Assembly (NCBI RefSeq): GCF_950295315.1
Contig: NC_080180.1
Span: 64,923,411-64,987,410 of the forward strand
DNA length: 64,000 bases
Origin: Erinaceus europaeus
Taxonomy: Eukaryota; Chordata; Mammalia; Eulipotyphla; Erinaceidae
Direction: 5' to 3'
In this document: positions 55,646 to 64,000 of the stretch, one piece after another
Numbering within the stretch: position 1 is the first letter of the stretch
How the letters are laid out: every line of letters begins with the position of its first letter
Program-made: the position numbers and the translations under genes
The notes under the pieces: model-generated
The model's database searches: none
Told to the model about the DNA's origin: nothing
The model's input: the letters and a program-made list of their open reading frames with translations, nothing else

Positions 55646-56394
55646 GGGAAAATGAACTCTTCAGCAAGCATTTTTCTTACACTTCAATTGACTTATTAAA
55701 GCTATAGATGTAAATCATATAGGTAGTTATATAGAGCTAATTAATCACCTAAATAAATGCTATGCACAATAAAAAGAAAATAACCTGAATAATGTATAAA
55801 TAACTAAGAGTCATGGATAATATCACAGAGAGATAAAATTCAATATAGTTATAAATATATGTTAAGCTAGGAGGCTTTCATTGATGAAAGTGATTAAACT
55901 CAGGAATATTACGTAACATACAAACAAGCTAGAAAGTTAAGAGCTGAAGTAAGAACTCAGGTCTGATTTGTTTTTTAGATGCGTTTGATGTCTCTCAAAT
56001 GCAATTTCAAACATTAAAGTGACAAGCCTGTCTCTTAACAATAAGATTGCCCACTGAAAAGTAAGTCTGAGAGCTCTTCTCTCATTTAAACTTCAGAGTG
56101 ATTCCTGGTGTTTATGTACTATCTGACTGTAATATGATTCTGTTCTGTTTGAGGAATCTTGGGTGAAGCACCCGGAAGCAGAGTCTGGAGGATTGCTTTC
56201 TTAGGTGACCAGACTTTCTTTCTTGGTGGCCTTTTATCTGTGATGCTTCTCCAGTGAGATAAGGTGGATGCAGTCAGGACAAGGGAAAAGATTCAAACCC
56301 AAACCATTATTCTGCGATCTGAGTGACTGGGTTCCTTTTGGAAAATGAGATTTGTTTGTTAGTAACAAGTATGTTCCATCCAGCCTTAGATCCC
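55646..56394. other. Unique intergenic sequence
   Basis: AT-rich; nothing recognised. Confidence 0.5.
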
Positions 56395-56408
56395 AAATCA
56401 TTCTTTTA

Positions 56409-56690
56409 AAAAAAAATTTTATATTTATTTATTTATTTTCCCTTTTGTTGCCCTTGTTCAACATTGTTGTTGCTATTGATGTCATTGTTGTTGGATAGGA
56501 CAGAGAGAAATGGAGAGAGGAGGGGAAGACAGACGGGGAGAGAAAGACAGACACCTGCAGACCTGCTTCACCGCCTGGGAAGCGACTCCCCTGCAGGTGG
56601 GGAGCCGGGGTTCGAACCGGGATCCTTACGCTGGTCCTTGTGCTTTGCGCCACATGCGCTTAACCTGCTGTGCCACCGCTCGACTCCCTC
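56409..56690 (-). mobile_element. ERI-type SINE with target-site duplication
   Basis: TTTTGTTGCCCTTGTTCAAC tail, GACACCTGCAGACCTGCTTC, GGGGTTCGAACCGGGATCC, ending CGCTCGACTCCC. It is flanked by AAATCATTCTTT(T)AA at 56395-56408 and 56691-56704. Confidence 0.95.
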
Positions 56691-56704
56691 AAATCATTCT
56701 TTAA

Positions 56705-57186
56705 GGACAGACTTGTAGTTTTAGATGTTTGCACTGGTACTAACAGTGAAGGTTATATGTTTGAGTAAGGGGTTGGCAAGGGGGCAGCAGGAGAACGCCT
56801 AGAACTTTTGACTCATTATATTCATGAAGAAGTGAAAATACAGAAATGAACTGACCAACCTTGAAGAAAATCTCAAAAGTTCTATTTCAATTTAATACAA
56901 TAACTTCAGATAAGTGTATTGACAGTCATGAGAGTTTCTAATCCCATTTGTCTCTTGTTTAAGGATTTAAACAATTTACTGTCTAATTATTTCCTAGAAA
57001 TGAGGATATTATCTATACAATATTGAGTTTTAACAAAATTTTGGGTATTGGAAATAAAACCGAATTTTAACAAAATTTGGGGTATTGGAAATAAAACTGA
57101 ATTTTAGTTACTACTGAACAGTAAGTTCTCGTCTACACATGGTCCTATCTGTGGTGACTTTTTTTAAATGTTCATTCACTTTTTGG
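56705..57186. other. Unique sequence with a short direct repeat
   Basis: A segment of about 40 bases (AATTTTAACAAAATTT-G-GGTATTGG) is present twice in tandem at about 57020-57105. Nothing else recognised. Confidence 0.5.
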
Positions 57187-57790
57187 GACCCCAGGTGGTG
57201 GCGCACCTGGTTGAGTGCACATGTTACAACATTCAAGGACCAGGGTTCGAGCCCCTGGTCCCCACCTGTGGGGAGGAAAGTTCTGTGAGTGGTGAAGCAG
57301 TGTTGCAGGTGTCTCTCTGTCTCTCTCCCTCTCTCTCATCTCCTTCCCTCTCAATTTCTGGTGGTCTCTATCTGTCAGTCCCTCTTCAGGGTGCCATTTG
57401 CCGGGCTAGCTTCGCAGGCGGGAGACAGATGACCAGGGACTCATGGCTGAGCTGGGAAGCAGTATCTCGTTTATTAATCAGATACATCGCCTTTTAAGCA
57501 TCTCTTCACCGGAAGTGACAAGGGAAAGGAAATGACTAGGAGAGGGGGCGGAGCAAAAAAAGAGTGGGAACAGAACATAGAAAGCTTCCATCTAACCAGT
57601 GGGGATTAAACCAGTACCCTGCAGACAGGGCGGGGACCCAGGTAAAACAGTGATTATGTAAACAGACCACATTGTAAGTAATACAAGCGAACCTAATGTG
57701 ATGATCCAAACAGAAGGTCTTATAAGCAGAATTTAGAAGCATACCCACATTTATCCAATAAATAAATAAGTAAAGATAATTAAAAAAATG
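57187..57790 (+). mobile_element. SINE (type B) split by an LTR
   Basis: Head CCCAGGTGGTGGCGCACCTG, B box GGGTTCGAGCCCCTGG and body to TCTCTATC at 57372. The CCAATAAATAAATAAG tail resumes at 57755. The intervening 377 bases are LTR-2. Confidence 0.9.
57373..57749 (-). mobile_element. Solo LTR of endogenous-retrovirus type (LTR-2), inserted in a SINE
   Basis: On the minus strand it starts TGTGGGTATGC and ends GGGACTGACA. AATAAA (57470-57475) is followed by GAGATACTGC and CATGAGTCCCTGGTC, shared with LTR-1. TCTATC (57367-57372) and TTTATC (57750-57755) fit a 6-base duplication with one change. No viral coding sequence adjoins it. Confidence 0.85.
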
Positions 57791-57799
57791 AAAATAAAG

Positions 57800-58720
57800 A
57801 AACCTTTCAGTGATTCCTAGATTGAAATCCTAACTACTACAGTCATGTCTTTAAAAGAATGTCTTCTTCTTCTTCTAGCGTTTGCCCTTCTTCCGTAGCC
57901 AATCAACAGCGTCAGGTTGAAAGCTGTCAGGAGCTGCTTGTTGCTGGCTTTGAAAGTGACTGGGATCCATGTGGATTCAGTCGGCTAGGAAGGATCTTCA
58001 GTTTCCCCAATGAATGGGGACTCACAGGATGCACCACGAGAAGGTCGATCCAATGCATCCCAAAAGAATGTCTTAGGCTTTATATCTCTACTCATATCTC
58101 ATTCAGAAGGACAATAGGAAGAAGAAGCTTTTGTGTACCCATCTCTCAGGCCCATTCTGGTTCATAACGCTCCAGTCGTGCAAACACATTCCCTACTAGC
58201 TGCTACTGATTGACACCAGAACAATCGTTACTATCTTTCTATGGGGCTTGGGGGTTCCTTTAAAATCATGCTTTTCAATTTACTGGGAGTCTGTTTGGCT
58301 TCACTCCTGCTGTTGTTGCAATCACTAGAGGTCCATACGGTTTCTCAAAGTTTCTCAAAGGCAGTTGTATTCACAACACAAGCCTCCCGGCATTCCCTTT
58401 TATTTTTCAGTGAGTTTGGCATATAGTAACACACCTTTGACTTGAATGTGCTTGCTCCAGGGCCTGAACACACAGTCTGTTTCCTTCTGCTCCAAGCTAG
58501 ATGGCTAAAATCCCCAGACTGCCAGAGTTTTTCCTGGCTTCGAGGTTCTGGCTGTCTGTTTCTATGACTTTGGTATGTGAAGATTTCAGTAGTGCAGATA
58601 AGGGTCAGGACTTCTTTGTTGGTGAAATATTAAATCACTCTTTGGCTTTCTTACATCTGACAGTGATTTTCCACTTCATCTTTAAAAGTGGAAGTTCCTG
58701 AGACTTCCTTCCGGTGAGTG
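57800..58720. other. Unassigned segment, possible retro-derived or interspersed repeat
   Basis: 57859-58167 is open for 102 codons on the plus strand, and the base composition is more even than the surroundings. I do not recognise a protein in it. The sequence feels like a repeated hedgehog element, but no second copy is in the window. Confidence 0.25.
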
Positions 58721-59071
58721 GTTGCTTCTCCTTCATGTTCAGACCCATGGAAAACTACCAACCATAGAAAAACAGTCGCCAGCGTGGGAGAAGCCTTCCT
58801 TGTGTTGTGACAGAAAGGGTTTCACTGTTTAAATGTGAACTTAAACTCAAAATGTAGCCTCCGCTGAGAAAAGAAATAGAGGTTGAGGCTTGCTCCTCCC
58901 AGGGAGTGAGGGCCAGACTGGGCTTAGGGATGGTTTTACCTAAAGTCTCAAATTCTTCTTCTGTGCGTGTCATATAATTACAGCACATGTGGTTAATAAT
59001 TACACACACATACACACAAACACATGTCTGTGTGTTTAGACTAACATGACTAGGGCTGTTTTTTACAAGAT
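58721..59071. other. Unique sequence
   Basis: A short ACACACAT-type stretch at 59001-59025. Nothing else. Confidence 0.5.
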
Positions 59072-59192
59072 TTTATTTATTTATTAATGAGAAAGGTAGA
59101 AGGAGAAAAAGAAAGAACCTGATGTTTGGTAAATGTGTTGTGGGGATTGAACTCAGGACCTCATGCTTGATCCATTATGCCACCTCCTAGAC
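59072..59192 (-). mobile_element. SINE (type D)
   Basis: ATTTATTTATTAATGAGAAA tail, GGGGATTGAACTCAGGACCT, TGATCCATTATGCCACCTCC. Confidence 0.85.
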
Positions 59193-59195
59193 TAC

Positions 59196-59393
59196 AATTT
59201 TTTTTTTGGTATTATCTTCATTTCTTTATTGGCTAGAGACAGCCAGAAATCCCGAGGAAGGGGGAAAGAGAGGGGGAGAGAGACAGAGAGACACTTGTAG
59301 ACTGGCTTCATTGCTTGCAAAGCTTTCCCCCTGCAAGTGGGGACCGGGGGTTTGAACATGTTCTCTCAATCAGGTGTGCCAACACCCAGCCCC
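59196..59393 (-). mobile_element. SINE (type B)
   Basis: TCTTTATTGGCTAGAGACAG tail, CACTTGTAGACTGGCTTC, GGGGTTTGAACATG, ending GCCAACACCCAGCCCC. About 15 bases before the head are missing. Confidence 0.85.
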
Positions 59394-59888
59394 TAGGGCT
59401 TCTTCAAAGTAGTTACTGACTTGCTTTTTGAGCCAACTGGGAAAATAAGCAAAGCTTTTCTTTCTTTTTAATTCATGCCTTTATCTTCTGCACCATAATT
59501 GAGAGTGAGGTGATGGTCTACAGAAAGGATTAAAAATGAGCTGACTCTTTGGTCACTGAACTTCCTTTGCCCCTAGTTTGTTTATCTCTGCTTCCGGGCT
59601 TCTCCCATTAGTGGCTGCTATCTAACTCACCATCACAAGCTGCAAACCTGGGGTCAGCATCAAGAACACATGCGGCCTGATGGTCTTTGCCTGGGTGACC
59701 TTTCCTGCTCATTTCTCTTCTCAATCCCATTGTCTCTGTGCCTCCGCTGGGCCCGTCCTCTCTGGCCATTTTGCTTTCCCATCATTGTTTTTTCCCTGAG
59801 TGCAATTCATCTGAAATGCTGCTTTCAGTATCATTTTTCAGAAAGATAGTTTCTGTCCCATCACTTTTCCTGTCATGAAGACTCCTTT
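59394..59888. other. Unique sequence
   Basis: Nothing recognised. Confidence 0.5.
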
Positions 59889-60045
59889 GCATGGTCCAAG
59901 AGGTGGTGCAGTGGATAAGGCAGTGGACTCTCAAGCGTGAGGTCCTAAGTTCAATCCCTGGCAGCACATGCACCAGAGTGATGTCTGGTTCTTTCTCTCC
60001 TATCATTTCTCATGAATCAATCAATAAAAATATTAAATGGAAAAA
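59889..60045 (+). mobile_element. SINE (type D)
   Basis: AAGAGGTGGTGCAGTGGATA head, AAGTTCAATCCCTGGCAGC B box, GAGTGATGTCTGG and ATCAATCAATAAAAATA tail. Flanks GAAGACTCCTTTGC and AAAGACTCCCTTGC suggest a target-site duplication. Confidence 0.9.
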
Positions 60046-60183
60046 AGACTCCCTTGCCATCTTGTTGTTTGGAGTTAAGTTGCAAATTCCTTAGGAACTT
60101 TCCAGTGCTAATAGTACACAGCCACAGGTCAAAGGCAGGGCTTTGCATGTAAAGGAAAAGTCAGTTAAAATGACTCTATTAGG

Positions 60184-60439
60184 AAGCTGGGCGGTAGCAC
60201 AGTGGGTTAAGTGCACATGGCGCAAAGCGCAAGCACTGGCATAAGGATCCTGGTTGGAGGCCCCGGCTCCCCACCTGCAGGGGAGTCGCTTCACAGGCGG
60301 TAAAGCAGGTCTGCAGGTGTCCCGTCCTCTCTCCATTTCTTTCTGTCCTATCCAACAACACTGACATGAATAACAACAATAATAACTACAACAGTAAAAC
60401 AACAAGGGCAACAAAAGGGAATAAATAAATATTAAATAA
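60184..60439 (+). mobile_element. ERI-type SINE with target-site duplication
   Basis: GCTGGGCGGTAGCACAGTGG head, GGAGTCGCTTCACAGGCGG body, shortened pyrimidine block, CAACAA tail. It is flanked by AAAATGACTCTATTAG (60167-60182) and AAAATGACTATTAG (60440-60453). Confidence 0.93.
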
Positions 60440-60453
60440 AAAATGACTATTAG

Positions 60454-60577
60454 AGATGTAATAATGGTGCACGAGATTGCAGGACAGCAGGTATGATGTT
60501 CTGTGTGAAAATGTGAAAGCTTTGCAGAGCTTAGGGGAGCTCTCCCATCCTTGGATGGAGGTCTGGAAAGACACCCC
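60454..60577. other. Unique sequence before LTR-3
   Basis: Nothing recognised; the left edge of LTR-3 is uncertain. Confidence 0.4.
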
Positions 60578-61290
60578 ACTTGTTAGCCTCTCTCCTTAGA
60601 GAGATGAGCCAAGAGGGAAAAGTCTCCCAGACTCAGTTTCTCCTTGTTAGTCTCTCAAGCTCACAGAAAGCCTACAGGCCTCTCACACTTAGTTCCCCTG
60701 CTAGCAGGCCAAATGGCTGCCTGCTTTAGGGTTCACTCAAAGTTCATGACAGTCACTCAAAGCTCACACATCCACTTCACCTTTTGATCATAAAGGAGAA
60801 CACTCTATCATATACCCCCAACACCAGACAGTGAAAAACCCCAAATCCTATTTCCTTGTGTCCTCTGATATCTATGATTTACATCAAGATTTTGTTTTTC
60901 TTCTTCTCTCCCTCACCTTACTAGTTTAACCCCTCTGCTTCTCTCAAATGCCTTTGGATAATTAACCTGCCTGCATCATGGAGACTAATCGTTTTGACCT
61001 TTATGTATCTCATCAATTCTTATCATCCCAGCCCCCTACCATAGGGGCAAGCTGACCTTTAAGAAACCTGTAATTTCTGACACATGTGAAAAATGTTCTT
61101 TGTTTAACTCTCTATATAAACCTGTACCTATCTCCAAATAAATGAGTGTTCATACCAGAGTACTCCCAGAGTCCTCCTTTCTGTATCACACAGTCACTAG
61201 AACTGGTGAGGGAGGATCGGAGACTTACCCCCTGGCTGGATCCACTCCACGTGAGTGCCCGCACTGGTCCACGTGGCATCCAGTCCAGAG
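60578..61290 (+). mobile_element. LTR-like element (LTR-3), boundaries uncertain
   Basis: It probably starts TGTTAGCCTCTCTCC. TATATAAA at 61113-61120 and AATAAA at 61137-61142 lie in promoter/polyadenylation order, followed by a U5-like stretch (ACTCCCAGAGTCCTCC). It is unrelated in sequence to LTR-1 and LTR-2. I found no convincing target-site duplication, so the right edge is a guess. Confidence 0.5.
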
Positions 61291-61643
61291 TTTCATCTGG
61301 ATTTCTTTTAAGCCTCTGTTTTCCATTCACCTGGGCATACAGATTGCTGAAAGCATCACTGTTCAGTCAGGAAGCTTTATTGAACATCTTCTGTTTGCCA
61401 AATCCCATTCTGCTGAAAGCGGTACCATGAGTTCCTACAGGCAAAGGCGCTTGCATGGGGTTTGTATTGGTGTGCGTGGGAGGGGGGGTAGGGCGGGGGT
61501 GTTAGAGACTTCTGATTTTTTTTTAAATATAAAACATTTGTTGCCAGGGGTGCGAGAGGAAAGAAACAAAGCAACGGGAAGAGAGCCTATGTGAGCAGCC
61601 ATACAGCGTGCCCAGGAAAGGTCTTCCTGAGTAGGCTTGTGTT
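61291..61643. other. Unique sequence
   Basis: Nothing recognised. Confidence 0.5.
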
Positions 61644-61928
61644 GTTTTTTTTTTTGATATTTATTTATTTCCTTTTGTTGCCCTTGTTTTGTTGTTGTAG
61701 TTATTATTGTTGTTGATGATGTTGTTGTTGGATAGGACAGAGATAAATGGAGAGAGGAGGGGAAGACAGAGAGGGGGAGAGAAAGACAGACACCTGCAGA
61801 CCTGCTTCACCGCCTGTGAAGCGACTCCCCTGCAGGTGGGGAGTCGGGTGCTCGAACCGGGATCCTTACGCTGATCCTTGTGGTTTGTGTCACTTGCACT
61901 TAACCCGCTTCGCTACTGCCCGACTCCC
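61644..61928 (-). mobile_element. ERI-type SINE with target-site duplication
   Basis: TTTTGTTGCCCTTGTTTTG tail, GACACCTGCAGACCTGCTTC, GTGCTCGAACCGGGATCC, ending CTACTGCCCGACTCCC. It is flanked by AGGCTTGTGTT at 61633-61643 and 61929-61939. Confidence 0.95.
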
Positions 61929-62189
61929 AGGCTTGTGTTTTAACAGAGTCCAGTTGAAGCAAGGAAAAGAGCTAGGAAGTGTGGTGGGGAGGCAGGCATC
62001 TTTCCCTCCATTGCCTTCAAACCCTTGCCCCTCTCAACTGTCTGGGGAATATCCTTTAAAAAGGTCTATGGGGATTTTTTTGGTTCCAGACTGGTTGCAA
62101 GTACTTTGTTTGGTACCAACAGAAGGACCAGACCCTTGGAGTCACTGAAAAACCTGCCTTGAAGAGAGCAGACTCGCAAACTGAGCTCA

Positions 62190-62905
62190 CGGGGTGGAGC
62201 CAAGATGGTGACTCTGAAGCAGCTGCTGGCTTGAGCTCTGACAATTGCTGCAAAGCTTCGGATCCTGGCCTTCAGCAGGATGGTGAACAAGACGTTCTAA
62301 GCGTGACATCAAGGAGCAGGAACCTCACATTTCCACTATAGAGCCATATTTCCCCCACTTCTGGAACCTTAGGGTGGATCCCACTTTCCTGCATGCTTCT
62401 CTCAATTCAAATCAAGTAATATTGCATCCTCCGATCGGATTGCAACCTAATCAATGCAGCGAGTGCCACCCCAGCATGCTTCACTTCAGACTGTGTCCAG
62501 AGACTTCAGGAGTGGAATGACAACCCTTCAGCTTCATCACTCGGCCACCAGGTCCCGGTTGCCAGCTTGATGCCGACCAGACTTCCCTGGACAGATGACC
62601 CCACCAGTGTGTCCTGGAGCTCAGCTTCCCCAGAGACCCACCCTACTAGGGAAAGAGAGAGGCAGACTGGGAGTATGGACCTACCAGTCAACACCCATGT
62701 TCAGCGGGAAGCAATTACAGAAGCCAGACCTTCCACCTTCTGCATCCCACAACAACCCTGGGTCCATGCTCCCAGAGGAATAGAGAATGGGAAAGCTATC
62801 AGGGGAGGGGATAGGATATGGAGATTGGGTGGTGGGAATTGTGTGGAGTTGTACCCCTCCTATCCTACAGTTTTATTAATGTCTCCTTTCTTAAATAGAT
62901 CTTAA
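62190..62905 (+). mobile_element. L1-type element, 3' end joined to an L1 5'-UTR-like start
   Basis: GGGGTGGAGCCAAGATGGTG at 62190-62209 resembles the start of LINE-1 5' UTRs. 62470-62890 is the 3' end family seen at 54527 and elsewhere. About 700 bases in all, with no ORF1/ORF2 coding region between. It could be an internally deleted non-autonomous L1, or the GAGCCAAGATGG match could be chance. Confidence 0.5.
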
Positions 62906-62987
62906 AGAAATCACCATGGACCCTCCTGAGCTCTCCAGAGGCTGGGCACGTAATCAAACCGGTGGGAGGCAGATTGACGAGAGAGAA

Positions 62988-63014
62988 CAAATATATATAT
63001 ATATATATATATAT
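62988..63014. repeat. TA microsatellite
   Basis: About thirteen AT dinucleotides, just before a SINE tail. Confidence 0.9.
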
Positions 63015-63222
63015 TTAAAATTCTCTTTATTCATTGATTGGATAGAGACTGCCAGAAATTGAGATGGAAGGGGGAAGCAGAGAGGGAGAGAGACAGAGAG
63101 ACACCTGCAACACTGCTTCACCACTCACAAAGCTTTCTCCCTGCAGGTGGGAACCAGGGGCTCGAAATTGGGACCTTGTACACTGTAACGTGTGCTCAAC
63201 CAAGTGTGCCACCACCCAGCCC
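63015..63222 (-). mobile_element. SINE (type B)
   Basis: TTATTCATTGATTGGATAGA tail, CACCTGCAACACTGCTTCAC, GGGGCTCGAAATTGGGACC, ending GCCACCACCCAGCCC. Confidence 0.9.
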
Positions 63223-63354
63223 TGGGAAAAAAGTATGAAGGACACGTCTCCTGCAGGCGAGAGACCCAGAAATTATAAGGAAGTCCCCATGTGCATGCAG
63301 TCACTATCTTTTCAATAGCTTATGAAAGATAAGCTATTTAAAACTTAGAGGACT

Positions 63355-63640
63355 CAGGAGTTGGGCGGTGGCGCATCAGGTTAAGCGCACGTGGTACAAA
63401 GCACAAGGACCAACGTAAAGATCCCGGTTCGAGCCCCCGGCTCCCCATGTGCAGGGGAGTCACTTCACAAGCGGTGAAGCAGGTCTGCAGGTGTCTTTCT
63501 CTCCCCTTTCTGTCTTCTCCTCCTCTCTCCATTTCTCTCTGTCCTATCCAATAATGACATCAATAACCACAACCAGGCTACAACAACAAAGGCAACAAAA
63601 GGGAAAATAAATAGATAAATATAAAAAATAAAAGTACAAG
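63355..63640 (+). mobile_element. ERI-type SINE with target-site duplication
   Basis: GAGTTGGGCGGTGGCGCATC head, GATCCCGGTTCGAGCCCCC B box, CACTTCACAAGCGGTGAAGC body, CAACAA tail. It is flanked by TTAGAGGACT at 63345-63354 and 63641-63650. Confidence 0.95.
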
Positions 63641-63650
63641 TTAGAGGACT

Positions 63651-64000
63651 TTTGCTAGAAGTGTCAGCAAGGTTACCAAAGCATGTAGAGTAGCACAGAT
63701 TGTGCAGAGCTTAGCTCTGCCTTCTCCACCGAAGGTGATCCTTCTGTCTTGAGGGTTCCTTCCATGAAATTAACCTTTAGGCAACAGCAATTTTTTGAAG
63801 AAGGGTAGGTGGCAGAATTGTGCTGCCTTGCATGCCATGGAATCATCAAGAGAGAGTCACATTTGATTCAATATGTCCTCTGTTGTGTGCTGCCGCCTGG
63901 CCCCTTAATTGTGATGCCTCAACTTGGAAGACTTTAAATAGCATCGCAAACCTGACATGTCCACACGCACGCCTTTGTGCTTGTGCAAGCTGAGTATGAT
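63651..64000. other. Unique sequence to the window end
   Basis: Nothing recognised, except TGTGCTGCCGCCTGGCCCC (63886-63904), which looks like a SINE head remnant in reverse. Confidence 0.4.

Overview
The window is vertebrate nuclear DNA and almost certainly comes from a hedgehog (Erinaceidae). It holds one recognisable protein-coding gene split by GT-AG introns, a large CpG island, and dozens of tRNA-derived SINEs. These SINEs carry A/B boxes and a body with CACCTGCAG and CTGCAGGTG arms, which I recognise as the ERI-type SINEs of hedgehogs. The species call rests on recognising these repeat families, not on a database search.

The gene is PCDH10 (protocadherin-10, OL-protocadherin, a delta-2 protocadherin), on the minus strand. 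Exon 1 (21799-24588) encodes the signal peptide, six cadherin repeats, the membrane span and the proximal tail. Exons 2 (20146-20204), 3 (18595-18701) and 4 (7214-7519) encode most of the conserved distal tail. The last tiny coding exon expected from the human gene was not found and probably lies before position 1. All splice junctions fit GT-AG and keep one reading frame. Exon 1 carries long Gly, Gln and Ala homopolymers. Reading through the exon 1 donor gives a short-tail form with an AATAAA about 340 bases beyond its stop.

Layout: 1-7213 is intron 4 with SINEs and L1-like 3' ends. 7520-18594 is intron 3. 18702-20145 is intron 2, which holds a 26-unit, 35-bp minisatellite. 20205-21798 is intron 1. 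24589 to about 27170 is the 5' UTR and promoter CpG island with opposed CCAAT boxes. 27325-28203 is a compound CA-repeat array, followed by a second GC-rich block to about 29110. From 29.3 kb to 64 kb I see no gene. This intergenic stretch is filled with SINEs, three LTRs of endogenous retrovirus type, L1-type 3' ends, a 52-bp minisatellite (40199-41300) and an octamer array (47216-47613).

I found no new gene system, operon, CRISPR array or intact mobile-element coding region. The points most worth following are the tandem arrays, the nested insertions with target-site duplications, an LTR carrying a tRNA-Gly-like 5' half, the conserved short PCDH10 isoform, and the homopolymer growth in PCDH10.
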